A stretch of DNA of 21,851 bases from an uncultured Asticcacaulis sp. (GCA_946480525.1 CAMLLA010000015.1:1-21851), one strand, 5' to 3'; positions 8,301 through 15,755 are shown, counted from the stretch's first letter. The notes: generated by a model not told the origin, from the letters alone. Numbers and translations are program-made.

Positions 8301-9062
8301 GCTGTTTGGATAATCAAACGTAATTGCGTTATGCCAAGCCAGGCAGGAATTGATCTGATCGTCACAATAGGTGTCGGCGCGGTTGACAGCGCGGATGACG
8401 TCCAAGCGTGAGAAATTCGCGGCTTCATATTCGTATTTGAATGCAAAGCCGCGATTGCTGACCACGCTCTTGATCCTATAATTGCAGGTCTGGGAATTCG
8501 CCGCGCAGCCTGGATCATATTCGTGGTTGATCGTCACCACATCACCATTGGGCTTGGCGATCGAAATCAGCTTGCCTTTACGAACCGGGATATAAGTCGG
8601 ATTTGTGATGGTCAGTTTGTCGAAAGTATAGACCGTGCCGTCCCGAGCGGTATAAAGGAAGTAGCTAGTCGTATCCTCAAGCTTCGTCCCTGTCTCGCTG
8701 ACCGAGCCTACGCTGGGCAGTTTGATCTGTTCGCTCGATCCGGCAATCTTGACTATGTAATAATCGTAGGCCGGCGACGCCGCATCGATGAAATGCAATT
8801 CCCCGGTATAGTTGTCCACCTCCGGATGACCGGTATAGGTCCAGGCCAACCCTCCTGAGGATGGATTCCCAATGGTTAGGAAGGTATCCGACCGAGTGTA
8901 CTGCCCCGAGACAAGATCGACGCCATTCGAATCCATCACGCGGCTTTCGGGCGCTGTATAGGCAGAGGGCGCAGCGTTCGCGAAGGTCGCGCCCAGGCTT
9001 GCCGCCAATACCAATGCCACCACACTAGCGTGCTGACGAACGCGACGCGTCGAATGACTCAT
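4905..9062 (-). CDS. Secreted RHS/YD-repeat protein with polymorphic C-terminal tip
   Basis: The 1385-residue product starts with a Sec signal peptide (about 1-30, ending TFANA). Many YD repeats follow across the body (for example YDARGNVTSV, YDNLGRLSGQG, YDPEGRLYRYS). The RHS-associated core ends with YYKARVYDPQMGRFLQTDPIG and NNTDPFGL at about residue 1237. RHS proteins form a hollow shell enclosing a C-terminal polypeptide that is released by cleavage at the DPxGL motif. Here the last 148 residues are an AT-rich, cysteine-rich tip of unknown fold. No PAAR, VgrG-binding or other T6SS N-terminus is present, so export is probably Sec followed by an unknown route. The start at 9062 has a very strong GGGAGGGG site; an upstream in-frame ATG would lengthen it by 22 residues without a signal peptide. 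It is translationally coupled to the downstream ClpP-like gene. Confidence 0.88.
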   Translation of the reverse strand: MSHSTRRVRQHASVVALVLAASLGATFANAAPSAYTAPESRVMDSNGVDLVSGQYTRSDTFLTIGNPSSGGLAWTYTGHPEVDNYTGELHFIDAASPAYDYYIVKIAGSSEQIKLPSVGSVSETGTKLEDTTSYFLYTARDGTVYTFDKLTITNPTYIPVRKGKLISIAKPNGDVVTINHEYDPGCAANSQTCNYRIKSVVSNRGFAFKYEYEAANFSRLDVIRAVNRADTYCDDQINSCLAWHNAITFDYPNSGLTFKVTDAMGNSTEYGVTDSNIPEVEVINYVKQADGWTINATYDVYGRITSLTNPEATWNYTYNDNTQTAINNTSQPRVVTLKDSSNATVMSASVHKGVMLPMSVTVDGKTTNYTLLQQQNSYGKKWGRITEKILPEGNKESYTYDARGNVTSVTHTPKSGSGLSAFTVNANYDSTCTNFKTCNKPNWTQDGRGNYTSYTYSGTHGGLETTTLPADSAGVTPKTINTYQQFTAQKKDSGNALVDDGTVWLLRTTSTCSTAVTCDGTVNQLKTTTDYYTSINLVPYVTSVATGDNSLSATTGYGFDWIGNVTAVDGPLSGTSDMTYKTYDANRRPVFEIGVDPDDGGALVRSMVKHSYDSMGRETQTEIGTGASVTGGDFAGASYVVTHYNARGLKDQVTSYIHGNGTPQTLSQFSYDNQGRQICTAVRMNMGVTPPADPCALGTEGAFGPDRITKNIYDTAGRITEVKRALNITTANGFPQTLEQSYVRYTYTNNGLKATEKDANGNLTTLEYDGFDRLKKLRYPNTTIASGTSSTTDYEQYDYDNNGNRTYWRRRDGQVMNDCYDNLNRVTVHYVHAQTGCTATGGAADVYTTYDLTGKILSKRFASTSGSGVSYIYDGLGRLNSSADMNGRTVGYAYNAASARISVIHPDLNTVGYGLDNANRLISVGWNMTTGLLTQNYDNLGRLSGQGKAGGSTSWTYDGTSRLASMTNDVAGTSYDVTWSFGYNPAGQIVSSGNSSPVYDYKELSGATTNRTYDGLNRDTGIVSVGGYDARGNLTYEGSGGRTMTYDIENRLLTVNSSSTNMVLNYDPEGRLYRYSVDGGSTWRTFLYDGVNLIGEYAGTAALPDRRYIHGTGTDNPLLFFIGSGTADIRWMYTNYQGSLVMATGGVGNMTDFYKYGPYGEPKDLGNNDNWVSSRSRFGYTGQTVLPEAKLYYYKARVYDPQMGRFLQTDPIGSADDLNLYAYTAGDPVNNTDPFGLMGMDNSAPNTTCPEGSVPDSTGECVVVVTSTKNTWIVVQEPRILVNNRNIDNKLKLDPLPVHDCKDKRDGICYIFENEPCPPGWECNYKSNSRSQYLKDQYNECIKSAARFRKRHPIRLDSLPVVGGWLETEADAKDEKECAALYGKW

Positions 9063-9136
9063 ATTCCCCTCCCAAGTGCAAGACTGCTGCAAGCAAACAA
9101 TCACGGGCTGTATCCAAAGACAACGCACGCTCAGAC

Positions 9137-9145
9137 TTATCCACA
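9137..9145 (+). promoter_or_regulatory. Perfect DnaA-box sequence in the divergent RHS promoter region
   Basis: TTATCCACA, the strongest DnaA-box consensus, lies in the 161-bp gap between the divergent RHS and mini-RHS genes. DnaA acts as a transcription factor as well as an initiator in Caulobacter. Only a single box is present, so a replication origin is not suggested, and a chance match cannot be excluded. Confidence 0.35.
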
Positions 9146-9223
9146 GGTCTTGTTGCGCGAGACACTTGTTTCAACCGCCCGTTGGATTACGCTCCGGAAT
9201 AAAGCGAAGCACCGGGGGACCGC

Positions 9224-9454
9224 ATGATGCGAAACAGCTTACCATCTCGATATGTGGCCCTGGCCATCAAAGCCGCACTTATCCTTGGCGCGGCACTTTC
9301 CCTTTCCGGACAAGCCAATGCCGGCACCACGACCTACAAATACGACGCACTCGGCCGGGTCATCGAGGTCCTTTATCCGGACGGTTCAAAGATCACCTAC
9401 GCCTATGACGCAGCCGGCAATCGCACCCAGGTCGCGCGTACGGCGGGGAGCTGA
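9224..9454 (+). CDS. Small exported protein with one YD-repeat pair (mini-RHS)
   Basis: The 76-residue product has a Sec signal peptide (about 1-33, ending SGQANA) followed directly by a compact YD-repeat unit: YKYDALGRVIEVLYPDGSK, then YAYDAAGNRTQV. That unit is about 35 residues, enough for one turn of an RHS shell but too small to enclose anything. A GGGGGA ribosome site precedes two adjacent ATGs (9224 and 9227); the spacing slightly favours 9227. It is divergent from the large RHS gene and followed on the same strand by a TolA/TonB-like gene. The clean signal peptide, ribosome site and stop argue for a real gene and not a broken end of a larger RHS. Its function is unknown; it could be an assembly partner, a decoy or an independent envelope protein. 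Confidence 0.7.
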   Translation: MMRNSLPSRYVALAIKAALILGAALSLSGQANAGTTTYKYDALGRVIEVLYPDGSKITYAYDAAGNRTQVARTAGS

Positions 9455-9616
9455 CCGGCCCGTTTTTGAGCCGCCAGCGGGACAGCATGAATGGCGCGTG
9501 ATTTCCTCATAGGTCCGGCGGTCGCAACTTTCGCGAGATTCACCAATTCGGCGTGTTCAACGGTCATTGCGGCCCTGGCGCTGCTGTCTTCGTGCCTGAA
9601 TCGTGTGCCCTGTCAG

Positions 9617-10288
9617 ATGGTGTCCAGACACCGTCGCCTCATCGCCGTCGCCGCGTCTATCGGGCTGCATGTTCTCTTCGTTCTTTGTCTCCTTCCCCAC
9701 AGCCGGTCCGGCTTTTCGGCCGGCGGCCAGGGCGGAACCTATCAGGGCGAAGGCGAAGGCCTGAGCCTCGATCTCACGGCCATGGCCCTGCCTGACGCCC
9801 AGGCCCTGGAGGTCCGCGAGCCGGAACCCGAGACGCTGACAGAACTGGACGACAGCGAAACACTCGACGATGTGACGAACACGGAAACGCAAGTCTTAAG
9901 CGAGGCGCTGGCCGATACGCCCAGCCTCTCCCAGCCCGAACCGGAGCAGACGGCCGCCGCAAGCCCGGCGCAGATGGCGACCGTACGGCAGGGCGGCGAA
10001 GGCCAGGGCGGCACGGCATCCGGCACATTCGATGAGCTGTGGGCCGCCATTGCGCCATGCTGGCGCCGCATCGCCGACACCGAAACCCTGCCGGTCAACC
10101 TGACCGTCACCTTTGCGGGCAACGGCATGCTGGCCAAGCCACCCGAAATTGTCCGCGCGGCCGAAGACGCTTCGAATGCCAGCGCCCTACGCTCCGAAAG
10201 CCTGGCGATTACGGCCCTGGCCGAATGCGGCGCCTACCAGATGGCCGCCGGCCGCGAGAATGTCAGCATCCACTTTCCGAAGCCGTAG
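9617..10288 (+). CDS. TolA/TonB-like energy transducer
   Basis: The 223-residue product has a short basic tail, one membrane helix containing the SxxxH motif (S-I-G-L-H in AASIGLHVLF) that TonB and TolA use to contact ExbB/D or TolQ/R, an acidic Pro/Glu/Thr-rich periplasmic linker (about 45-140), and a TolA-like C-terminal domain. That domain has the PCW motif, the LTVTF-x-GNGMLAKPPEIV strand region and a second Cys in AECGAY, as in alphaproteobacterial TolA C-termini. The start at 9617 gives the standard topology, although no good ribosome site precedes it. An ATG at 9491 has a better GGGA site but adds 42 residues with atypical codons and a second hydrophobic stretch. It is shorter than usual TolA and lies away from any tol-pal genes. 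It follows mini-RHS by 36 to 162 bp depending on the start. Confidence 0.72.
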   Translation: MVSRHRRLIAVAASIGLHVLFVLCLLPHSRSGFSAGGQGGTYQGEGEGLSLDLTAMALPDAQALEVREPEPETLTELDDSETLDDVTNTETQVLSEALADTPSLSQPEPEQTAAASPAQMATVRQGGEGQGGTASGTFDELWAAIAPCWRRIADTETLPVNLTVTFAGNGMLAKPPEIVRAAEDASNASALRSESLAITALAECGAYQMAAGRENVSIHFPKP

Positions 10289-10294
10289 TGTTTC

Positions 10295-11179
10295 TCAGCG
10301 CTTGCCGACCACGGCATGGCGGCGGATCAGGTAGACGACCAGAAGCGTCGTCAGCGACGAGGCCAGGTAGATCCCGCCGGTGATCAGCATGTCCGGGTTG
10401 ACGCGGTCGAGCCACTTGCACAACAGTGTGCTGATCAGGGTCACCGGCACGCCGATCAGCACGAACAAGGCGCCGATATTGATGTCCGCTTCCGGGTGAA
10501 TGCCGCGCAGGGCCAGCCACGCCGTCTGGGCCGGCGAAAGCGCCTCGTCGAAGCGGATGTCGCAGACCTCGTCTATGATCTGGTTGAGGATGTGGTACTT
10601 GGCGACCGCCTCGGCGCTGAAGGCGACCTTGAGGTAAGGCCCATTGCCATCGGGAGCGTCGAAGCGGCTGGCGGCGATGCGCGGACGGACCCGCAGGTTG
10701 AGCGCGAATGTGCCCGTTTTCGGGTGGCTTATCTGGACGCGATAGGTCCGGTCGGGCGAAAATTCCTTAGGGTACACATAGACCGCATTCTGGACATAGA
10801 TCAGCGCGCGGCCCTGCGCCTCCACCTCGTTCAGGTCGACGACCAGATATTTGTTGGCCTGGCTGCGGTTGAACCTGTCCGCGACCAGGCGCTGAACGTC
10901 CAGCTTTCCGATAGCGTCGATTTCTTCGTTCTGCGTGCGGGCCAGCGGGCGAGCGACAGCCGGCAGGCTTCGGCCGGGGCGGCCAGGCGCGCGAGACGGC
11001 GCGACATCAAGGACGGAACGGCGGACAGGAACAATAAGGCAGGTCAGCACAACCGTCAGCACGACCGCAACGACGCTGCAGATGGCCGTTACGGCAAGGC
11101 TATAGGCGCCCGTGGCAATCAGCGGGTCGGCGACCTGGGCGGCCAGGGCGTCTATCAGCGATGTCAGCTCTGTGGTCAT
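10295..11179 (-). CDS. Unrecognised membrane protein with three predicted TM helices
   Basis: I do not recognise this 294-residue protein. It has one helix near the N-terminus (about 26-50, ending CLIVPVRR), a soluble middle of about 170 residues rich in beta-strand-like stretches (RALIYVQNAVYVYPKEF, FALNLRVRPRIAA), and two C-terminal helices (about 229-251 and 262-285) before a basic tail RRHAVVGKR. The soluble part is probably cytoplasmic, judged from the arginines after the first helix. The start at 11179 is set by a strong TGGGAGGGGA site, the same ten-base sequence and spacing used by the RHS gene; an ATG at 11287 has no such support. It converges on the TolA-like gene with only six bases between stop codons and is divergent from the histidine kinase. 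Confidence 0.7.
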   Translation of the reverse strand: MTTELTSLIDALAAQVADPLIATGAYSLAVTAICSVVAVVLTVVLTCLIVPVRRSVLDVAPSRAPGRPGRSLPAVARPLARTQNEEIDAIGKLDVQRLVADRFNRSQANKYLVVDLNEVEAQGRALIYVQNAVYVYPKEFSPDRTYRVQISHPKTGTFALNLRVRPRIAASRFDAPDGNGPYLKVAFSAEAVAKYHILNQIIDEVCDIRFDEALSPAQTAWLALRGIHPEADINIGALFVLIGVPVTLISTLLCKWLDRVNPDMLITGGIYLASSLTTLLVVYLIRRHAVVGKR

Positions 11180-11198
11180 GGTCCCCTCCCACGTCTGT

Positions 11199-11226
11199 AT
11201 TGAAGAACAGCGGCGGGAATTGTCAA
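11199..11226 (-). promoter_or_regulatory. Possible sigma70-type promoter of the membrane-protein gene
   Basis: On the minus strand a perfect TTGACA (11226-11221) is followed after 16 bp by TTCAAT (11204-11199), four of six matches to TATAAT. It would give a very short leader containing the strong ribosome site. Caulobacter housekeeping promoters differ in spacing, so support is modest. Confidence 0.3.
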
Positions 11227-11369
11227 TGGTAAACAAGCAATGAAGGCAATTCACCTGCCGGGTTCTTGTAACCCATAACCGCGGCAATAATCATTTGCTA
11301 AATATTCAATGTTATCACCGCCGTAAGCCCTTGCCAGAAAGGCATGGCGCTTTTCCGAGCAGGATCACT

Positions 11370-13664
11370 TTGTACACGCGTTCATCCCAGTCCACGGAAG
11401 CGAAAAAGTCGCCGCCCGTCCCGCCGTCGCCCCAGGAGCCTGTCTCCGGGCCATCCCGTACGGGCGGAAGCTGGCTGCACTACAGCCACCTGCGTGTCGA
11501 AGCCGCCATTTTCATGCTGCTGGCCCTGACCTTTGCCGCCGTGCTGGGCCAGGGCGCGATCACGCGCAAGGAAATGAACTTTACGCCCAAGGACGGGCGC
11601 GCACCGTCACAGATCTTCTATCCCTACACCTATTCCGACGACGGCGAAAACGGCAAGACCCTTGTCCTGACGGACAAGCAGCGGCCACTGAAATGGGGCT
11701 GCGACCTCAAGCCCGGCGCCCCTTACCCGTTCTGCGGCTACGGCATGAGCCTTGGCGAAGCCGGCAAGGGCAACGGCATGGACCTGTCCCACGTCCAGAA
11801 GATCCATCTGCGCATGACCTATTCCGGCGTGGGCGACAGCATGCGCGTGGTGATCAAGACCGGATTGCCGAAATCGCTCCAGGGCAAGATCTCGGACCAG
11901 ACCATGCCGCTCATGGCGGAATTCGACGTGGTCAACGGCGTCAACGACATCGAGCTGTCCGAAGGCCAGCTTATTCCCGAAACGTGGTGGCTGCAAAGGC
12001 ACAAGCTGACAACCGGCACGGTCGAGACGGACCTGTCCGACGTTCTGGCCATTGAGCTGGTATCCGGAAACAACATTCCTACCGGTCGCTTCAGCGCTTC
12101 GGTCGAGCGCATCACCTTCAGCGGCGCCTCGCTGTCGACCGCCCAATGGTACCTGATCATCCTGGGCGTCTGGCTGGTCCTGACCGGCGGCTTCCTGGTG
12201 TTCCGCTTCCTCGACCTGCGCCGCGGCTACGAAGCGCGCCGCCTGCGCCTGGCCGAGGAGAAGGCTGTGCTGGCGCAGGCACATGCCGCGGCCGAACAGG
12301 CCAGCGCCGCCAAGTCGCAGTTCCTGGCCAATATGAGCCATGAGCTGAGGACCCCGCTAAACGCCATCCTGGGCTATACCCAGTTGCTGAAAATGACGGC
12401 GCTGACCGAGCAGCAGCTGTCGGCCGTCAAGACGATCCATCACAGCGGCGAACACCTGCTGACCATGATCACCGATATCCTCGACATCGCCAAGGTCGAA
12501 GCCGGCAAGCTGGAACTGCTGCCCGCCACCTTCGACGTCCGCGCCTGCATAATGAATGTCGGCCAGATGGTCCGCCTGCGTGCCGAGGAAAAAGGCCTGA
12601 CCTTCTTGGTGACCATCGCCGCCGACGTCCCGACGGACGTCATCGCTGACCAGAAACGCGTCCGTCAGGTTCTGATCAACCTGCTGGGCAACGCCATCAA
12701 GTTCACCAGCACGGGCGTGGTGCGTCTCGACGTCTCCGTCGTCCTGGCCGACGATCGCGGCGCCCGCCTGCGTTTCGACGTCATCGACACCGGCATCGGC
12801 ATCCCGGAGGCGCAGATCGGCCGCATCTTCCGTCCGTTCGAACAGGCGGGCAATGCCATCGATCGCAGCAGCGGCACCGGCCTGGGCCTGGCTATCACAC
12901 ATCAAATCGTCACGATGATGAACGGTGACATCACCGTTGAAAGCAAGCCTGGCGAAGGCAGCCGCTTCCGCGTCGAAGCCCTCTTCCCGCTCGCTGCAAG
13001 TCAGGACGGCGCGGCGCCCGCGCCCGACACCCTGGACGGATCGCGTTATGAGGTCCTGATCGTCGAGGACCTGGAGGCCAATCGCGCCCTGCTGAGGGCC
13101 GCCCTGGCGCCGATGGGCTTCCGCGTCTCCGAAGCCGCCAATGGCTGCGAAGCCGTCGAGCGCGCCGCCGCCAGCCGCCCCGACATCGTCCTCATGGACC
13201 TGAAAATGCCGGTGATGGACGGGCTTGAGGCCATCGGCCGCATCCGCGGCCTGCCCGCGACCACCAACATTCCGGTCATTATCGTTACCGCCAACCCGTC
13301 GCCCGAAGCCGAAGCCGCGGCCCTGTCCGCCGGGGCGAACCGCCTGCTGGCCAAGCCGGTCGATCTCGACCAACTGACCGCCTGCATGGCCGGACTGCTG
13401 ACGCCCGTGCGTGACGGCGCCGAACCAGCCGGCGATGGCGAACCAGAGATGACCCCGCCGCCGCCCGACATGCTGGACCGCCTTCTGGACTACGCCCGCG
13501 CCGGCAACCTGCGCGCCATCCGCAAGGAAGTCCCGACGATCGCCGCCATGGGCGCGCAATACGAAGCCTTTGCCGGACGTCTCGACGCCCTGGCCGCTAC
13601 CTATCAGTCACCGGCCGTCCTGCGGCTGATCGAGCAGTATGCTCAAGAGAGGACCGCCGCGTAA
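11370..13664 (+). CDS. Hybrid sensor histidine kinase with periplasmic jelly-roll-like sensor
   Basis: Residue numbers count from the first possible TTG at 11295. The order is TM1 (about 69-88), a periplasmic domain (91-283), TM2 (about 285-304), a coiled coil (308-340), HisKA with phospho-acceptor His349 (ANMSHELRTPLN), HATPase (N-box LLGNAIKFT, DTGIGI, FRPFEQ, GTGLGLAI) and a receiver (Asp635 in LMDLKMP, Lys687). The C-terminal tail of about 80 residues has no Hpt histidine. The sensor has two cysteines (136, 147) and strands reminiscent of CBM/CIA30 jelly rolls (DLSHVQKIHLRM, DLSDVLAIELVS), suggesting a carbohydrate-like ligand. No ATG precedes TM1. TTG at 11370 is preferred because AGGA lies five bases upstream; TTG at 11295 lacks a site. 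It is followed after six bases by the GGDEF-EAL gene, its likely partner. Confidence 0.88.
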   Translation: MYTRSSQSTEAKKSPPVPPSPQEPVSGPSRTGGSWLHYSHLRVEAAIFMLLALTFAAVLGQGAITRKEMNFTPKDGRAPSQIFYPYTYSDDGENGKTLVLTDKQRPLKWGCDLKPGAPYPFCGYGMSLGEAGKGNGMDLSHVQKIHLRMTYSGVGDSMRVVIKTGLPKSLQGKISDQTMPLMAEFDVVNGVNDIELSEGQLIPETWWLQRHKLTTGTVETDLSDVLAIELVSGNNIPTGRFSASVERITFSGASLSTAQWYLIILGVWLVLTGGFLVFRFLDLRRGYEARRLRLAEEKAVLAQAHAAAEQASAAKSQFLANMSHELRTPLNAILGYTQLLKMTALTEQQLSAVKTIHHSGEHLLTMITDILDIAKVEAGKLELLPATFDVRACIMNVGQMVRLRAEEKGLTFLVTIAADVPTDVIADQKRVRQVLINLLGNAIKFTSTGVVRLDVSVVLADDRGARLRFDVIDTGIGIPEAQIGRIFRPFEQAGNAIDRSSGTGLGLAITHQIVTMMNGDITVESKPGEGSRFRVEALFPLAASQDGAAPAPDTLDGSRYEVLIVEDLEANRALLRAALAPMGFRVSEAANGCEAVERAAASRPDIVLMDLKMPVMDGLEAIGRIRGLPATTNIPVIIVTANPSPEAEAAALSAGANRLLAKPVDLDQLTACMAGLLTPVRDGAEPAGDGEPEMTPPPPDMLDRLLDYARAGNLRAIRKEVPTIAAMGAQYEAFAGRLDALAATYQSPAVLRLIEQYAQERTAA

Positions 13665-13670
13665 CCGGCG

Positions 13671-15755
13671 ATGAGTAACACTATGACACAGCAAAAAATC
13701 CTGGTCGTCGATGACAATCCGCTCAATCTGGGCGTCCTGGTCGACCACCTTGAAATCCACGGCTACGAGGTCCTGGTCGCGCTGGGCGGCCTGGAAGCGC
13801 TCGAACGTGTCGGCTATGTCCAGCCCGATCTCGTCCTGCTCGACATCATGATGCCCGACCTCGACGGCTTCGAAACCTGCCGGCGGCTGAAGGACATCGA
13901 GCACATGCGCGACGTGCCCGTCATCTTCATGACGGCGCTCACTGACGTCGACAGCAAGGTCAAGGCGTTCGGCGCCGGTGGCGTCGATTACGTGTCCAAA
14001 CCCTTCCAGGTCGAGGAACTGCTGGCGCGCGTCCGAACGCACCTGGCCCTGCGTCAGGCCCAGCACGGATTGCGCGACTCCGAACTGCGCCACCGCCGCC
14101 TCTTCGAAACGGCAGGTGACGGCATTCTGGTTCTCGATTGCGAAGAAGGCACCGTTCACGATCTCAACAGCCAGTGCGCCCAGATGCTGGATCTGCGCCC
14201 AGCCGAAGTGCGCGGCCGCCGCCTGGAAGACATCGCCATCCTGGACCGCCTGGGCGGAGGCGCGGCCATGGTCGATGCCCTGAGGGCGACCGGCCAGATA
14301 AAGTGGGACGAATGGTCGTGGGACAAGGCGGATGGCACGGCGGTCAGCGTCGAAGTCGTGGGAACCACCTATCGCGCCGGTGCGCGCCTCCTGGCGCAAT
14401 GCACCTTCCGCGACATCCTGGCGCGCAAGGAGGCCGAGGCGCGCGTGCGCTACCTGGCGCTGCACGATGCCCTGACCGGCCTGCCAAACCGCACCCTGCT
14501 GCTCGACCGCCTGAACCAGGCGATGGCGCATGCCCGCCGCGACCAGACCCAGGTCGCGCTGCTGCTGCTCGACCTCGACCATTTCAAGAATATCAATGAC
14601 AGTCTCGGACATCTGGTCGGCGACGGCCTGCTGGAGGAGGTCTCGAAACGCATCCGCAGCGTGCTGCGCGAAACCGACACGCCGGCGCGTCTGGGTGGCG
14701 ATGAGTTTGTCGTCGCCGCCAGCGGCCTGACCGATGTCGCCGACGCCGAAGGGCTGGCCCAACGCATTCTGGAAGCCCTCAAACCCGCCGCCACCATCCA
14801 GGGTCATAGCTTACGCATCGGAACCAGCATCGGCATCGCCATGTATCCCGGCGACGGCGACAATCCCGCCGCCCTGCTCCAGGCCGCCGACACCGCCATG
14901 TACCAGGCCAAGAAGAAGGGCCGTGGCGCCTATCGCCTGTTCACCCGCGACCTCAGCATGGCCGCCGAACGCTGGCACACCCTGTCGAACGACCTGCACG
15001 GCGCGTGCGAACGCGGTGAATTCGTACTGCACTATCAACCGCAATATTGCCTCGACAAGTCGCGCATCACCGGTGTCGAAGCCCTGATCCGCTGGCATCA
15101 TCCGACCGAAGGCATGGTCCAGCCCGGCCTGTTTATTCCGCTTCTGGAAGAACACGGCAAGATGGTCGAGGTCGGCCGCTGGGTCCTGCGTACCGCCTGC
15201 GCGCAGAACGTAGCCTGGCAAAAACAGGGACTGCCCGCCGTCCGCGTCGCCGTCAACCTGTCGGCCCAGCAGTTCTACCGCGGCGACATCGTCCGCACGG
15301 TGCGCGAAGCGCTGGACGATACCGGCCTCAAACCGGAATGGCTGGAGCTGGAACTGACCGAAAGCCTGACACTGGACGATACTGAAGCGACCATGCGCAT
15401 CATGACCGACCTGAAGGCCATGGGTGTAAAACTCTCGCTCGACGACTTCGGCACCGGCTGGTCGTCGCTGGGCTACCTCAAGCGTTTCCCGCTCGACCGG
15501 ATCAAGATCGACCGCAGCTTCGTACGCGACATGATGAACGATCATTCCACAGCCGCCATCGTTCACAGCATCCTGGACCTGGCGCGCCAGCTCGACCTCG
15601 ATTGCGTGGCCGAAGGTGTGGAGACCGAGGAACAGCTCGACCACCTGCGCGAAGAGCGTTGCCCCGGTATCCAGGGCTTCCTCCTCAGCCGCGCCATCCA
15701 CGGCGACGAGATCCCGGGCCTTTTGAACAAGGAAGCGGACGTCAGGGCCGCCTGA
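13671..15755 (+). CDS. Response regulator REC-PAS-GGDEF-EAL (c-di-GMP synthesis/hydrolysis)
   Basis: The 694-residue cytoplasmic protein has a receiver (Asp58 in VLLDIMMP, Lys110), a PAS domain (about 138-255), GGDEF (about 256-425) and EAL (about 435-680). The diguanylate cyclase site is intact (GGDEF 342-346), and an inhibitory I-site RETD (333-336) stands exactly five residues before it. The phosphodiesterase motifs are intact too: EALIRW (470-475), DDFGTG (591-596), AEGVET (648-652) and QGFLLSRAI. It can therefore in principle both make and degrade c-di-GMP, with the receiver deciding the balance. Its ATG lies six bases after the kinase stop, so the two are almost surely one operon and a cognate pair. 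A second ATG at 13683 is an alternative start. It converges on the halogenase gene, 11 bases away. Confidence 0.92.
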   Translation: MSNTMTQQKILVVDDNPLNLGVLVDHLEIHGYEVLVALGGLEALERVGYVQPDLVLLDIMMPDLDGFETCRRLKDIEHMRDVPVIFMTALTDVDSKVKAFGAGGVDYVSKPFQVEELLARVRTHLALRQAQHGLRDSELRHRRLFETAGDGILVLDCEEGTVHDLNSQCAQMLDLRPAEVRGRRLEDIAILDRLGGGAAMVDALRATGQIKWDEWSWDKADGTAVSVEVVGTTYRAGARLLAQCTFRDILARKEAEARVRYLALHDALTGLPNRTLLLDRLNQAMAHARRDQTQVALLLLDLDHFKNINDSLGHLVGDGLLEEVSKRIRSVLRETDTPARLGGDEFVVAASGLTDVADAEGLAQRILEALKPAATIQGHSLRIGTSIGIAMYPGDGDNPAALLQAADTAMYQAKKKGRGAYRLFTRDLSMAAERWHTLSNDLHGACERGEFVLHYQPQYCLDKSRITGVEALIRWHHPTEGMVQPGLFIPLLEEHGKMVEVGRWVLRTACAQNVAWQKQGLPAVRVAVNLSAQQFYRGDIVRTVREALDDTGLKPEWLELELTESLTLDDTEATMRIMTDLKAMGVKLSLDDFGTGWSSLGYLKRFPLDRIKIDRSFVRDMMNDHSTAAIVHSILDLARQLDLDCVAEGVETEEQLDHLREERCPGIQGFLLSRAIHGDEIPGLLNKEADVRAA

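Noticed and set aside
5733..8411. Several 100-190-codon plus-strand frames within the RHS gene
   Set aside because: They are shadows of the repetitive YD-repeat coding sequence, with no ribosome sites or domains.
9137..9145. Replication origin at the DnaA box
   Set aside because: Only one box is present, without further boxes, an AT-rich unwinding element or origin-linked genes.
12357..13559. 400-codon open frame antisense to the hybrid kinase
   Set aside because: It mirrors conserved kinase and receiver coding sequence in a high-GC gene, where long antisense frames arise by codon bias; its protein has no recognisable domain.
13608..14807. 399-codon open frame antisense to the GGDEF-EAL gene
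   Set aside because: The plus strand carries intact REC, PAS and GGDEF motifs; the antisense product is low-complexity and unrecognisable.
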